From the NCBI RefSeq assembly GCF_009866805.1, contig NZ_SIZW01000043.1, positions 806,001 through 870,000 of the forward strand: 64,000 nucleotides of DNA, in the 5' to 3' direction. Shown in pieces: positions 25,100 to 34,732 of this stretch. Made by a program: the position numbers and the translations under genes. Under the pieces are notes generated by a model. The model saw only the letters and a list, made by a program, of their open reading frames with translations, was not told where the DNA came from and ran no database searches. This DNA comes from Schauerella aestuarii (lineage in GTDB: Bacteria; Pseudomonadota; Gammaproteobacteria; Burkholderiales; Burkholderiaceae_B). Every line of letters starts with the position of its first letter. The stretch's first letter is position 1.

Positions 25100-26066
25100 A
25101 CAGGGCGTGTGGGCGTGGACCGTTCGCAACTGGCCGCTGATCAAAAAGATCCTCATGTGGATCTTCGTCGGCTGCGTGGTGGTGTTTTTGATCATGCTCG
25201 CCCGCGAGGTGAAATGGGACGAGGTCGTGAAAGCCATTCACGATACGAAGTGGAGTGTGCTCGGTCTGGCGTCTGCGTGTGCGCTGCTGAGTTACATGCT
25301 GTACTCGACCTACGATCTGGTGGGCAAGTGGTACACGCGCCATGAGTTATCCAACTGGAAAGTGCTGTCGGTGTGTGCGATCAGTTATGCGTTCAATCTG
25401 AGCCTGGGATCGTTCATCGGCGGGGTGGGGTTTCGGTATCGCCTGTATTCGAAACTCGGTTTGAAAAACGGCGTGATCACGCGCATCCTCGGTTTGAGTC
25501 TGGCCACCAACTGGATCGGCTACTGCTTGCTCGCAGGGGCGATCTTCGCGTCTGGGCTATTGCAGGCGCCCAAGGGCTGGGAGATCGGTACCGGAGCATT
25601 GCGTTTGATCGGCGGCGCCATGGTGCTGGCGGGCGTGGCTTATATCGCCATGTGCGGACTGTCCAAACGCAAGAAATGGACGATCAAGGGCCATGACATC
25701 GAACTGCCGTCGTTCCGGATTGCCGTGGTTCAAAACGCGTTGGCGATTGCAAGCTGGGCCAGCATCGGCTGCATCATCTGGATTTTGCTCGAAGAGCGGG
25801 CCGATTATTGGCTGGTGCTGGGCGTGTTTCTGTTGAGCGGCATGGCGGGTGCCTTGGCGCATGTGCCGGGTGGCATCGGGGTGATCGAGGCCGTCTTCGT
25901 GGCGTTTCTGTCGCCGAAGATTCCCAGTTCGCAATTGATTGGGGCCTTGGTCGTCTACCGGGCGATTTATTACCTGGCCCCGCTGCTGATCGCGACCTTG
26001 GGGTATGTTGCGCTGGAAGCGTCGCATCGGCGGGCGAACGCCTCGGTGAAAGCGGCCGAGGCATGA
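25065..26066 (+). CDS. ybhN: YbhN family inner-membrane protein (lysylphosphatidylglycerol synthase TM-like)
   Basis: 333-aa polytopic membrane protein of the UPF0104/YbhN family, related to the flippase part of MprF. About eight hydrophobic segments are visible, starting at IKKILMWIFVGCVVVFLIML, with the conserved NLSLGSFIGGVGFRYRLYSKLGL and the C-terminal AHVPGGIGVIEAVFVAFL. It starts inside the end of clsB (35-nt overlap), so it is likely co-translated. The stop codon lies inside a three-copy 24-bp repeat. Confidence 0.88.
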   Translation: MSSSANAKSSDKQGVWAWTVRNWPLIKKILMWIFVGCVVVFLIMLAREVKWDEVVKAIHDTKWSVLGLASACALLSYMLYSTYDLVGKWYTRHELSNWKVLSVCAISYAFNLSLGSFIGGVGFRYRLYSKLGLKNGVITRILGLSLATNWIGYCLLAGAIFASGLLQAPKGWEIGTGALRLIGGAMVLAGVAYIAMCGLSKRKKWTIKGHDIELPSFRIAVVQNALAIASWASIGCIIWILLEERADYWLVLGVFLLSGMAGALAHVPGGIGVIEAVFVAFLSPKIPSSQLIGALVVYRAIYYLAPLLIATLGYVALEASHRRANASVKAAEA

Positions 26067-26124
26067 CGCACGTGCACGGCCGAGGCATGACGTAAGCTCA
26101 CCGCCAACGCATCACGCACGCTCA
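26053..26124 (+). repeat. Three-copy 24-bp tandem repeat over the ybhN stop codon
   Basis: Units are 26053-26076, 26077-26100 and 26101-26124. Units 1 and 2 share their first 16 bases (CGGCCGAGGCATGACG) and unit 3 is more diverged (CCGCCAACGCATCACG). The ybhN stop TGA at 26064-26066 is in unit 1, so the later units look like duplications of the gene's 3' end into the spacer before the terminator. Confidence 0.85.
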
Positions 26125-26125
26125 C

Positions 26126-26162
26126 AGCCGATCGGGATCCCATCCCGATCGGCTTTCCCTTA
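26126..26162 (+). terminator. Intrinsic terminator after ybhN
   Basis: A 13-bp perfect stem (AGCCGATCGGGAT with ATCCCGATCGGCT, loop CCC) spans 26126-26154 and is followed by TTTCCCTT. It ends the ybhP-clsB-ybhN transcript. On the opposite strand no T-run follows, so it probably does not serve the converging EamA gene. Confidence 0.8.
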
Positions 26163-26231
26163 TGGGGAGCCCGGTGCCTTCGCGCATGATGGGGTGACAA
26201 GCGAGACGCCAGTGCGGCGCGGCGGCTCGAT

Positions 26232-27206
26232 CTATTCGTCAGACGAGGCGCGGATCACCAGCCAGACGCCGACCGCGGAGATGGCCACGCCGATGGCGAT
26301 GCGCCAGGAGAGCGGCTCACCAAACATGGCCCAGGCCCAGAGCACCGTGGCACCCGGGCTTAGATAGAGCACACTGGCCACGCGCGTGGGCGACGAGCGG
26401 CGCAGGCATATCCAATAGAGGCCATAACCGCCGAGCGTTGCCAGCACGGCCATCCACAAGGTGGCCGCCGCAAAGCCGGGCGTGAACACCGGCATGAATT
26501 CACCATCGTAGGCCGCGACGGCGCCGAAGGCCACGCCGGAAATCACGCATTGCACCCACAACGTGGGCAACACGCCCAGCGCTTGCGCATGTTGCGTGCG
26601 CTTTTGCCATAGCGTTGCAATCGCCAGGGCGAGCATGCTGACGAAGGGCAGGGCATATGCCCAGAGCGGCGCGTCGCCTGCGGCAAGCACATCGTGGCCG
26701 ACGATCAGCACGCCCACCAGGCCGATGGCCAGTCCCGCCCAGACGCGAGCGCTCAGCCGAGCCCGGTAGACGACCGTGGCCAACAAGGCCGTGCCGATCG
26801 GCATGAGATCGGCGATCAGCGCCGCGAAGCCGGCAGATACACCGAGCTCGATGGCACGCGCCACACAAGCCAGATAGAGCGCCATCGACAGAAACCCGAT
26901 GGCCGCGTGATGCAGCAGCACCGACGCTGGGGCTGCCCGAAGGCTGCGCATGACCCAGGGCAACAGGACGATCGCCACCAGCAGGCACCGCCAAAGCAAA
27001 ACGGTGAACACAGGGGCGTGATCCGTCGCGAACCGCATGCCGATGAAGCCTGAGCTCCACGCGAGAATCAGGCCGCCTTCCAGCACGAGCAACGGCAAGG
27101 CGTCGATCAGTCGCTGCACGCGCGACGCGGGCCGATGGGGCGGTACGGGCGGCGCTTGTCGTTCGGACTTGCCAGGCGGCAGGGCGCGCGATGCAGTCGT
27201 GGTCAT
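26232..27206 (-). CDS. EamA/DMT family transporter
   Basis: 324-aa drug/metabolite transporter with two EamA repeats and about ten membrane helices. The first repeat starts at LLVLEGGLILAWSSGFIGMRFAT and the second at ALPFVSMLALAIATLWQKRT; the closing helix is EPLSWRIAIGVAISAVGVWLVI. The N-terminal 30 residues are soluble and Pro/Arg-rich. The ATG follows GGAG. It is divergent from a LysR gene across a 141-nt AT-rich control region with two palindromes, so LysR control of this exporter is likely. Confidence 0.9.
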   Translation of the reverse strand: MTTTASRALPPGKSERQAPPVPPHRPASRVQRLIDALPLLVLEGGLILAWSSGFIGMRFATDHAPVFTVLLWRCLLVAIVLLPWVMRSLRAAPASVLLHHAAIGFLSMALYLACVARAIELGVSAGFAALIADLMPIGTALLATVVYRARLSARVWAGLAIGLVGVLIVGHDVLAAGDAPLWAYALPFVSMLALAIATLWQKRTQHAQALGVLPTLWVQCVISGVAFGAVAAYDGEFMPVFTPGFAAATLWMAVLATLGGYGLYWICLRRSSPTRVASVLYLSPGATVLWAWAMFGEPLSWRIAIGVAISAVGVWLVIRASSDE

Positions 27207-27245
27207 GTCATCTCCAGTGAAGCCTTGACGGTAGGCTCACGGAAA

Positions 27246-27276
27246 GATTTAATAAATCAAAACCTATTGGATAGGT
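27246..27276. promoter_or_regulatory. Two palindromes between the EamA and LysR genes (candidate operators)
   Basis: GATTTAATAAATC (27246-27258) is a perfect 5-3-5 dyad and ACCTATTGGATAGGT (27262-27276) a perfect 6-3-6 dyad, only 3 nt apart in an AT-rich spacer. LysR proteins typically bind such paired dyads between divergent genes. The protein-site match is inferred. Confidence 0.55.
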
Positions 27277-27347
27277 AGTTCAATAAAACAAGATCATTGG
27301 CTAGCGCCTGCGGCGGCGGTGCGCATGATCCATACAGGGCCCGTCCT

Positions 27348-28199
27348 ATGAACCGAACCCTCGACATCGAGTTGTTGCGCACCTTTCAGGCAGTGGCGCG
27401 CCTGGGCCAATTCCGCGCCGCGGCAGAACAGGTGCATAAGAGTCCGGCCGCCGTGAGCGTGCATGTGCAGCGACTGGAGGCGATCGCAGGCGGTCGGCTG
27501 CTCGATCGCGATAATCAATCCGTCACGCTGACGCCGTTGGGAGAGCGGTTTACCCAGCACGCGGCGCAGGTGCTGCAGGCGCATGATCGGGCGCTTGGCG
27601 CGCTCTTTGGCGCGGAGGTGGCGGGGCGCGTGCGTTTTGGCGTCCCCGACGAATATGCCGCCCATGTCATCCGCGACATCCTGCCCGGATTCGCCGCAGC
27701 GTGGCCTAACGTGGTGCTGGACGTCACCACGGCGCCCAGCGGCACTTTGCAGGACCAGATCGCCAAAAAGCGCTTGCATATGGCGGTCACCGCACGACGC
27801 GTGGCAGACGATCACGCGATGCCGGTGCTGGCCATGGTGCAGCCCGTATGGGTAGGCGGGGCCACGATGCCGGTGCCACTGCCCGATCCGTTGCCGCTGG
27901 CGCTGCACGCCGCGGGCTGTCCGTACGGTACGGCAATGACTGACAGCCTGGATCGGGCCGGTCATGCCTGGCGCGTGGTGTTGGCAAGCCCTTCCAGTCA
28001 GGCGATCGAGACCTGTGTGGAAGTGGGGCTGGCTGTCAGTGTGGTGGATCGTTCCCGCGTGACCACCCGCATGCGCGTGTTGACCGGACTACCCGCCATC
28101 GCACCCCACGAGGTGGTGTTGCTCAGCGCGCCGAGTGCGGCGCAGATGCCTGCCGCCACGATGCTGGCCGGGGCCTTGGAACGCCATTTTCGGATCTGA
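27348..28199 (+). CDS. LysR-family transcriptional regulator
   Basis: 283-aa regulator. The N-terminal winged helix-turn-helix reads LDIELLRTFQAVARLGQFRAAAEQVHKSPAAVSVHVQRLE, followed by LTPLGERF and an effector domain from about residue 90 (VRFGVPDEYAAHVIRDILPGF). The chosen ATG 27348 gives the normal LysR N-terminus. It probably controls the divergent EamA transporter through the dyads in the shared spacer. The ligand is unknown. Confidence 0.92.
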   Translation: MNRTLDIELLRTFQAVARLGQFRAAAEQVHKSPAAVSVHVQRLEAIAGGRLLDRDNQSVTLTPLGERFTQHAAQVLQAHDRALGALFGAEVAGRVRFGVPDEYAAHVIRDILPGFAAAWPNVVLDVTTAPSGTLQDQIAKKRLHMAVTARRVADDHAMPVLAMVQPVWVGGATMPVPLPDPLPLALHAAGCPYGTAMTDSLDRAGHAWRVVLASPSSQAIETCVEVGLAVSVVDRSRVTTRMRVLTGLPAIAPHEVVLLSAPSAAQMPAATMLAGALERHFRI

Positions 28200-28206
28200 C
28201 AGGTTT

Positions 28207-28252
28207 CTAGGGGTTTATCCTAGGGATGAAAATTTCTTTTCTTGCTTAAAAT
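28207..28252 (+). promoter_or_regulatory. Control region of the rpiR-iaaA-gsi-peptidase operon
   Basis: A CTAGG-N7-CCTAG dyad (28207-28223) and a GAAAATTTC dyad (28228-28236) lie just upstream of a TAAAAT -10-like hexamer (28247-28252); the -35 is not clear. The dyads are candidate sites for the RpiR-type regulator whose gene starts at 28292, implying autoregulation. Confidence 0.45.
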
Positions 28253-28291
28253 CGTCATGTAAATTCACTTTCAGACGCTTGCCGTCGCGCC

Positions 28292-29188
28292 ATGTCCGCC
28301 GTTACCACCTCACCCAACAGCATTTCCGACCGTATTGCGCGTGCGCAAGCGGGGATGAGCAGTACGCAGCATCGGATGGCAGAGTATGTGTTGGCGCACC
28401 CGTTTCGGGTGGCGACCATGACGATCGACGAGTTCGCCACTGCGGTCGGCGTGTCGATCGCGACGGCAAATCGCTTCGCGCGTGCGCTGGATCTGCCGGG
28501 CTATCCTCAGTTTCGCTCCGAGCTGGCCCGCGGCTTTGAAGCCGCCTTGGCACCGGTCGAAAAGTTGCGCACCGAGTTGGCGCTGTCCACGTCGGCCTCG
28601 GCCGTTCAAGTTTTTGCCGCCACACTCGAAGAAGATATCCGCAACGCCCAACGTACGCTTCAGTCGTTGGATGCCGATGCCTGTGAGCGCGCCGTTGCGG
28701 CCGTGCTCGATGCCGAGCGGGTGTTTGTCGTCGGTTTCGGCGCCAGCGGCTTTTTGTCCGGCCTCTTGCAGCGCGGGTTGTGCATGCACTGCCGAACGGT
28801 CGAGCTGCTCTCCGGCCCCGGCGGCGTGTCGCATGCCGCCCGGCAGATGTCGCGCATGTCGCCGCGCGATCTGCTGATCGCGATCGCGTTTCCCCGCTAT
28901 CTGGCCGACACGGTCACCCTGGCGCGGGCCGCGCAAAAGAACGGCGTGCCCGTGCTGGTGTTGACCGATTCACCGACGTCACCGCTGGCGCCTACCGCCA
29001 CGGTCGCGTTGTATGCCCAGACGAGCCGACAACTCTCGTCCAGTTCCGAAACCGCTGCGCTGGGCCTCATCGAAGGCTTGAGCGCAGCCGTTGCCTATCG
29101 CGCCAAGGACTCCGTGGCCGCCGCGATGGGCGTGACCCAATCCGTCATGCCGTGGCTGTTCCACGGCGCAGACTCAGGAAAACGTTGA
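28292..29188 (+). CDS. RpiR/MurR-family transcriptional regulator
   Basis: 298-aa regulator with an N-terminal HTH_6 domain (ISDRIARAQAGMSSTQHRMAEYVLAHPF through ATMTIDEFATAVGVSIATANRFARALDLPGYPQFRSEL) and a C-terminal SIS domain (about residues 130-270, VFVVGFGASGFLSGLLQRG). SIS domains usually bind phosphosugars, which is unexpected for a peptide operon unless a cell-wall sugar is the signal. The iaaA start overlaps its stop by one base (TGATG), so it is the first gene of the operon. Confidence 0.92.
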   Translation: MSAVTTSPNSISDRIARAQAGMSSTQHRMAEYVLAHPFRVATMTIDEFATAVGVSIATANRFARALDLPGYPQFRSELARGFEAALAPVEKLRTELALSTSASAVQVFAATLEEDIRNAQRTLQSLDADACERAVAAVLDAERVFVVGFGASGFLSGLLQRGLCMHCRTVELLSGPGGVSHAARQMSRMSPRDLLIAIAFPRYLADTVTLARAAQKNGVPVLVLTDSPTSPLAPTATVALYAQTSRQLSSSSETAALGLIEGLSAAVAYRAKDSVAAAMGVTQSVMPWLFHGADSGKR

Positions 29189-30162
29189 TGCAACCCGTAA
29201 TTGCCATTCATGGCGGCGCCGGCGCGATGTCGCGCGCGGCGATGTCGCCCGAAAAAGAAGCCGAATATCTGTCCGCGCTGGACGATATTCTCGTCGCGGC
29301 CCAGGCCGTGCTGGCCCAGGGCGGCAGTGCCCTGGATGCCGTGACCGAGGCCGTCACGCGTCTGGAAGATTGCCCGCTGTTCAATGCGGGTCACGGCGCC
29401 GTCTTCACCAGCGCCGGCACCCATGAGCTCGACGCCTCCATCATGGACGGTGCCACATTGCGCTCCGGTGCGATCGCCAATGTGAATTGCGTGCGCAATC
29501 CGATTCTGGCGGCGCGCCGCGTCATGACCGACAGCAAGCACGTGTTTTTCGTGGGTGAGGGTGCCGAAGCGTTTGCCCGCGCACAGGGCCTGGATATCGT
29601 CGATCCGAGCTATTTCTCGACCGATGCCCGCCGCGAGCAATTGCAGCGCGTGCAGGCCGAGCACCCCGATGCCGCCGTGCTCGACCACGATGGCCAGGCC
29701 ATGGTGGCCGGTGTGCAGCGCGCGCCCGAGCCGATCGATCCCGATCGCAAGTTCGGCACGGTAGGCGCCGTGGCGGTGGATGCGCAGGGCAACCTGGCTG
29801 CGGCGACTTCCACTGGCGGGGTGACCAACAAGCAAGTGGGCCGCGTGGGCGATGCGCCGATGATCGGCGCGGGCTGCTATGCGAACAACCGCACGTGCGC
29901 CGTGTCGACCACGGGCACCGGCGAGATGTTCATTCGCATGGTGGCGGCCTATGACGTGTCGGCTCAGATGGAGTATGCGGGCGCGACCTTGGCCGCAGCT
30001 GCCGATAGCGTGGTGCACCACAAGTTGCCCACGATCGACGGCAAGGGCGGGCTGATCGCCGTCGATGCCGCGGGCAATGTGGTGTTGCCCTTCAATACCG
30101 AAGGGATGTATCGCGGTTATGCGCGGGTCGGCGAAAAGCCGGTTACCGCCATCTATCGTTAA
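29188..30162 (+). CDS. iaaA: Isoaspartyl peptidase/L-asparaginase (Ntn hydrolase)
   Basis: 324-aa plant-type asparaginase that cleaves beta-aspartyl dipeptides and asparagine. The precursor is cut before the catalytic Thr in KFGTVGAVAVDAQGN (near residue 190). Other family segments are MQPVIAIHGGAGAMSR, CPLFNAGHGAVFTSAGTHELDA and STGGVTNKQVGRVGDAPMIG. It is coupled to the rpiR gene and stands directly before gsiA, the same neighbourhood as iaaA-gsiABCD in Escherichia coli. Confidence 0.94.
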   Translation: MQPVIAIHGGAGAMSRAAMSPEKEAEYLSALDDILVAAQAVLAQGGSALDAVTEAVTRLEDCPLFNAGHGAVFTSAGTHELDASIMDGATLRSGAIANVNCVRNPILAARRVMTDSKHVFFVGEGAEAFARAQGLDIVDPSYFSTDARREQLQRVQAEHPDAAVLDHDGQAMVAGVQRAPEPIDPDRKFGTVGAVAVDAQGNLAAATSTGGVTNKQVGRVGDAPMIGAGCYANNRTCAVSTTGTGEMFIRMVAAYDVSAQMEYAGATLAAAADSVVHHKLPTIDGKGGLIAVDAAGNVVLPFNTEGMYRGYARVGEKPVTAIYR

Positions 30163-30202
30163 GCGTTTACTTAGAAGCAGTCGTTAAAGGTTTTCTCACA
30201 GC

Positions 30203-32113
30203 ATGGCCCAACATATTCAAACCCCGTCGCTCCCAGCGAACCGCGTCGTCCAGGTGGACGACTTGGGTGTCCGCTTCGTGGGCTCCGAGCGCACGGTCGA
30301 AGCGGTACGACATCTGTCGTTCCACGTCGATCGCGGCGAGACGCTCGCCATCGTCGGCGAATCGGGTTCGGGTAAGTCGGTCACCTCCCTGGCGCTGATG
30401 CGCCTGGTGGAAAACGGCGGCGGCCGGTTGACGGGCAAGATCGCCCTGCGTCGCCGCAACGATGAGATCATCGACTTGACGGCGGCCAACCAGCGCGCGA
30501 TGCGTCGCGTGCGCGGCGCCGATATGGCGATGATTTTCCAGGAGCCGATGACCTCGCTCAATCCGGTATTTACCGCCGGTGAGCAGATCGCCGAGTCGAT
30601 TCGCCTGCATCAACGCAAGGATGCTGCAGCGGCCCGTGCCGAAGCGTTGCGCATGCTCGAGCAGGTGCGGATTCCGGAAGCGCGCGCCATCATGGATCGC
30701 TTTCCGCATCAATTGTCGGGCGGCATGCGTCAACGGGTGATGATCGCGATGGCCTTGGCGTGCAAGCCCGCGTTGCTGATCGCCGATGAGCCGACCACCG
30801 CGTTGGACGTGACCATCCAGGCGCAGATTCTGCAGTTGATCCGTCAACTGCAGGATGAGATGAATATGGGCGTGATCTTCATCACGCACGATATGGGTGT
30901 GGTAGCCGAAGTGGCCGACCGCGTGCTCGTGATGTATCGCGGCGACAAGGTCGAGGAAGGCCCGTCGGAAACGATTTTCGCGCGTCCCGAGCACCCCTAC
31001 ACGCAAGCATTGCTGTCGGCCGTGCCCAAGCTGGGCGCGATGCAGGGCACCGACAAGCCGGCGCGTTTTCCGCTGGTGCAGTTGTTCGGCGACAAGGCCG
31101 TGGCCGTGGTCGATGCGGCCAAGGAAGAGGCCATCGCCGAAGCCGCACCCACGCCGCTCGAACAGCCCGCCGAGGCGCGCGAGCCGGTGCTGAGCGTGCG
31201 CGAACTGATTACGCGTTTCGACGTGCGGGGCGGCATTCTGAATCGGGTGCGCCGTCGCGTGCACGCGGTCGAGAAAGTCAGCTTCGATCTGTATCCCGGC
31301 GAGACCTTGGCGCTGGTGGGCGAATCGGGTTGCGGCAAGTCGACCACGGGCCGCTCGCTGCTGCGCCTAGTCGATTCGCAGGGTGGCGAAATTCGCTTCG
31401 GCGGCCGCGATATCGTGCAGCTCAAGCACGGTGAACTGCAGGCCTTGCGCCGCGATATTCAGTTCGTGTTTCAGGATCCGTTCGCGTCGCTGGATCCGCG
31501 CGTCACCGTGGGCTTCTCCATCATGGAGCCGCTTCTGGTGCACGGCGTGGCCAAGGGCGAGGTGGCCCGCAAGCGCGTGGCCGAGCTGCTCGAGCGGGTC
31601 GGCATGCCGCCGGAGATGGCACAGCGTTATCCGCACGAATTTTCGGGCGGTCAGCGGCAACGGATTTGTATCGCACGTGCGTTGGCGTTGAACCCTAAAG
31701 TCGTGATCGCAGACGAGTCCGTGTCTGCACTGGACGTGTCGATCCAGGCACAGATCGTGAACCTGATGATCGATCTGCAACGCGATCTGGGCGTGGCATT
31801 CCTCTTCATCTCGCACGACATGGCGGTGGTCGAACGTATCAGCCATCGCGTGGCGGTGATGTATCTGGGCCAGATCGTGGAGATCGGCCCGCGTCGTGCG
31901 ATTTTCGAGAATCCGCAACACGCCTACACCAAGAAACTCATGTCGGCCGTGCCGATCGCCGATCCGGCGCGCCGTCACCTGAAGCGCACATTGCTCGTGG
32001 ATGAAATCCCCAGCCCGATCCGCAATCTGGGCGACGACCCCGTAGTCGCCCCGCTGGTGCAAGTGGGTCCGGACCATTTTGTGGCGCGTCACCCGGTGGG
32101 CGGCGCGTACTGA
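30203..32113 (+). CDS. gsiA: Glutathione/peptide ABC transporter fused double ATP-binding protein
   Basis: 636-aa protein with two complete ABC ATPase domains in tandem. The first has Walker A GESGSGKS (about 51-58), FSGG-like signature [15 protein letters not shown] and Walker [15 protein letters not shown]. The second (from about residue 325) has [24 protein letters not shown] and [14 protein letters not shown]. This fusion is characteristic of GsiA, which powers glutathione import with GsiC and GsiD. The actual peptide range of this copy is unknown given the peptidases downstream. Confidence 0.93.
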   Translation: MAQHIQTPSLPANRVVQVDDLGVRFVGSERTVEAVRHLSFHVDRGETLAIVGESGSGKSVTSLALMRLVENGGGRLTGKIALRRRNDEIIDLTAANQRAMRRVRGADMAMIFQEPMTSLNPVFTAGEQIAESIRLHQRKDAAAARAEALRMLEQVRIPEARAIMDRFPHQLSGGMRQRVMIAMALACKPALLIADEPTTALDVTIQAQILQLIRQLQDEMNMGVIFITHDMGVVAEVADRVLVMYRGDKVEEGPSETIFARPEHPYTQALLSAVPKLGAMQGTDKPARFPLVQLFGDKAVAVVDAAKEEAIAEAAPTPLEQPAEAREPVLSVRELITRFDVRGGILNRVRRRVHAVEKVSFDLYPGETLALVGESGCGKSTTGRSLLRLVDSQGGEIRFGGRDIVQLKHGELQALRRDIQFVFQDPFASLDPRVTVGFSIMEPLLVHGVAKGEVARKRVAELLERVGMPPEMAQRYPHEFSGGQRQRICIARALALNPKVVIADESVSALDVSIQAQIVNLMIDLQRDLGVAFLFISHDMAVVERISHRVAVMYLGQIVEIGPRRAIFENPQHAYTKKLMSAVPIADPARRHLKRTLLVDEIPSPIRNLGDDPVVAPLVQVGPDHFVARHPVGGAY

Positions 32114-32189
32114 TCGATCGTTGTTTGTTTTGCTTGCGGTACCTTTCTTTCCATCAAACCGATTCCCTCGCGGAACAGGAGTGCATTTC

Positions 32190-33737
32190 ATGAAAACATT
32201 GCGCCCAACCCGTCTCGTGGCCGCCGCAGCGCTGGCTTTCGGGGTGCTGGCGGCGCCCTTGGCTCACGCAGCCAAGGACGTGACCTTCGCAGTCTCCATC
32301 GCTCTCGAAACGCTGGATCCCTACAACACGAACAGCACGCTGAACCAGGCGGCCGGCAAGGCCTACTACGAAGGCCTGTTCGAGTTCGACAAGGACCTGA
32401 AGATCCAGCCGCTCCTGGCCACGGGCTACGAAGTGAGCCCCGACGGCCTGGTCTACACGATCAAGCTGCGCGAAGGCGTGAAATTCCAGGACGGCACCGA
32501 CTTCAATGCTGAAGCCGCCAAGGTCAACTACGACCGCGTCTCGAACCCCGAGAACCGCCTGGCCCGCTACACCCAGTTCAACCGCGTGGCCAAGACCGAA
32601 GTGGTCGACGCCAACACGATCCGCATCACGCTGAAGGAGCCGTTCTCGGCCTTCATCAACGCGCTGGCTCACCCCGCCGCGATGATGATCTCGCCTGCCG
32701 CGCTCAAGCAATACGGCAAGGAAATCGGTTTCCACCCCGTGGGTACCGGTCCCTTCAAGTTCGTCGAGTGGAAACCCGCCGAATACATGAAGGTCGAAAA
32801 GTTCGACGGCTACTGGAAGAAGGGCTATCCGAAGGTCGACACGATCACGTTCCGTACCGTCACCGACAACAACACGCGCGCGGCCGTGGTGCAAACGGGC
32901 GAAGCCCACTTTGCGTTCCCGGTGCCGTTCGAACAAGCCGCTTCGCTGGCCAAGAACGACAAGCTGGATGTGGTCGACAAGAAGTCGATCATGACGCGCT
33001 ACATGTCGATGAACGTCATGCAAAAGCCGTTCGACGACGTGAAGGTTCGCCAGGCCATCAACTACGCCATCAACAAGCAAGCGTTGGCCAAGGTGGCATT
33101 CTCGGGCTACGCCAGCCCGGCTGAAGGCGTCGTGCCCCAGGGCGTGGACTTTGCCTACAAAATGAACCCGTGGGAATACAACCCCGCCAAGGCGCGCGAA
33201 CTGTTGAAGGAAGCCGGTTACCCCAACGGTTTCGAAAGCACGCTCTGGTCGGCCTACAACGACGGCACGTCGGTGAAGGTGGTTCAGTTCCTGCAACAGC
33301 AACTGGCGCAAGTCGGCATCAAGGTGTCGGTCGAAGTGCTGGAATCGGGTCAACGCGTGCAGCGCGTGCAGCAGGTGCAGAAGCCTGAAGATGCCAAGGT
33401 CCGCATGTACTACGCCGGCTGGTCGTCCTCGACCGGTGAAGCCGACTGGGGCCTGCGTCCGTTGCTGTCGGGCACCGCTTTCCCGCCCGTGTTGAACAAC
33501 ATCTCGTACTACAAGAACGATCAGGTCGACGCCAACATCATGAAGGCATTGGCCACGACCGATCGCGGCGAGAAGGAAAAGCTCTACAAAGAAGCGCAAG
33601 AGATCATCTACAAGGAAGCGCCCTGGGCCTTCCTGGTGACTCAGAACAACGTTTCCGTGCAGAGCAAGAACCTCTCCGGCGTGTACGTGATGCCCGATAC
33701 CTCGTTCTGGTTCGGCGACATCGATCTGAAGCAGTAA
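32190..33737 (+). CDS. gsiB: Glutathione/peptide ABC transporter periplasmic binding protein
   Basis: 515-aa family-5 solute-binding protein. A signal peptide [20 protein letters not shown] ends near LAAPLAHAA. The mature protein starts [20 protein letters not shown]. Further segments are [40 protein letters not shown] and [18 protein letters not shown] precedes the ATG. Its codon use is very biased to C-ending codons, suggesting high expression. A strong stem-loop separates it from gsiC. Confidence 0.93.
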   Translation: MKTLRPTRLVAAAALAFGVLAAPLAHAAKDVTFAVSIALETLDPYNTNSTLNQAAGKAYYEGLFEFDKDLKIQPLLATGYEVSPDGLVYTIKLREGVKFQDGTDFNAEAAKVNYDRVSNPENRLARYTQFNRVAKTEVVDANTIRITLKEPFSAFINALAHPAAMMISPAALKQYGKEIGFHPVGTGPFKFVEWKPAEYMKVEKFDGYWKKGYPKVDTITFRTVTDNNTRAAVVQTGEAHFAFPVPFEQAASLAKNDKLDVVDKKSIMTRYMSMNVMQKPFDDVKVRQAINYAINKQALAKVAFSGYASPAEGVVPQGVDFAYKMNPWEYNPAKARELLKEAGYPNGFESTLWSAYNDGTSVKVVQFLQQQLAQVGIKVSVEVLESGQRVQRVQQVQKPEDAKVRMYYAGWSSSTGEADWGLRPLLSGTAFPPVLNNISYYKNDQVDANIMKALATTDRGEKEKLYKEAQEIIYKEAPWAFLVTQNNVSVQSKNLSGVYVMPDTSFWFGDIDLKQ

Positions 33738-33756
33738 AAACTCAGGCTTTACCCAT

Positions 33757-33789
33757 CGCGCCGCCGCCCCGCACGGGGCAGGCGGCGCG
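33757..33789 (+). other. Strong intercistronic stem-loop between gsiB and gsiC
   Basis: CGCGCCGCC (33757-33765) pairs with GGCGGCGCG (33781-33789), and inside it GCCCC (33766-33770) pairs with GGGGC (33775-33779), giving 14 bp with one bulged A and a 4-nt loop. No T-run follows. Such structures after binding-protein genes can protect the upstream mRNA from 3' exonucleases and raise the receptor:permease ratio; this role is inferred. Confidence 0.65.
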
Positions 33790-33804
33790 AGCGCAGGAAG
33801 TGCA

Positions 33805-34725
33805 ATGCTGACCTATATCGTCAAACGTCTTTTGGGCATGATCCCCACACTGCTGCTCGTGGCCGTGGTGGTGTTTCTGTTCGTTCATATGCTGCCGGGC
33901 GATCCCGCGCGACTTGCCGCCGGCCCCGAGGCCGACCAGGCCACCGTCGAGCTGGTACGCAAGGATCTGGGCCTCGACCTGCCCATGCATCAACAGTTCG
34001 TCCGCTATTTCTCGCACATGTTGCAAGGCGATCTCGGCACCTCGTTGCGCACCAAGCGCCCCGTGTCGACTGAAATCGCCGACCGTTTTCTTCCTACGCT
34101 GTACCTCACGTTTGCCAGCATGATCTGGTCCGTGATGTTCGGCATGATCATCGGCATCGTGTCGGCGGTCTGGCGCAACAAGTGGCCCGATCGCCTGGGC
34201 ATGACGCTGGCCGTTTCCGGCATTTCGTTTCCGGCGTTCGCCCTGGGCATGATGCTGATGCAGGTGTTCTCGGTCAACCTGGGCTGGTTGCCCACGGTGG
34301 GCGCCTCCACCTGGAAGCACTACATCCTGCCGTCGCTCACGCTGGGTGCCGCGGTCGCCGCCGTGATGGCACGATTTACCCGCGCCTCGTTCGTCGAAGT
34401 GATTCAAGAGGACTTCGTGCGTACCGCGCGCGCCAAGGGGCTTTCGGAGCGCACCGTCATCATCAAGCATGCGCTGCGCAACGCCATGATTCCCGTCGTC
34501 ACGATGATGGGCTTGCAGTTCGGCTTCCTGCTGGGCGGCTCCATCGTGGTGGAAACGGTCTTCAACTGGCCGGGCCTGGGCCGTTTGCTGGTCGACGCCG
34601 TCACGCAGCGCGACTACCCCGTCATTCAGGGCCTCGTGCTGCTGTTCTCGTTCGAATTCATTCTGATCAACCTGATTGTCGACGTGCTCTACGGCGCAAT
34701 CAATCCCTGCATCCGCTACAGGTGA
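33805..34725 (+). CDS. gsiC: Glutathione/peptide ABC transporter permease
   Basis: 306-aa DppB/GsiC-type permease. It starts [20 protein letters not shown], with [36 protein letters not shown] and the coupling loop [29 protein letters not shown]. About six membrane helices. It lies behind the intercistronic stem-loop and 7 nt before gsiD. Confidence 0.94.
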   Translation: MLTYIVKRLLGMIPTLLLVAVVVFLFVHMLPGDPARLAAGPEADQATVELVRKDLGLDLPMHQQFVRYFSHMLQGDLGTSLRTKRPVSTEIADRFLPTLYLTFASMIWSVMFGMIIGIVSAVWRNKWPDRLGMTLAVSGISFPAFALGMMLMQVFSVNLGWLPTVGASTWKHYILPSLTLGAAVAAVMARFTRASFVEVIQEDFVRTARAKGLSERTVIIKHALRNAMIPVVTMMGLQFGFLLGGSIVVETVFNWPGLGRLLVDAVTQRDYPVIQGLVLLFSFEFILINLIVDVLYGAINPCIRYR

Positions 34726-34732
34726 GGCCGGC

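Noticed and set aside
32154-33599. 481-codon minus-strand frame over gsiB
   Set aside because: Antisense shadow caused by the strong C-ending codon bias of gsiB; the residue mix is unnatural.
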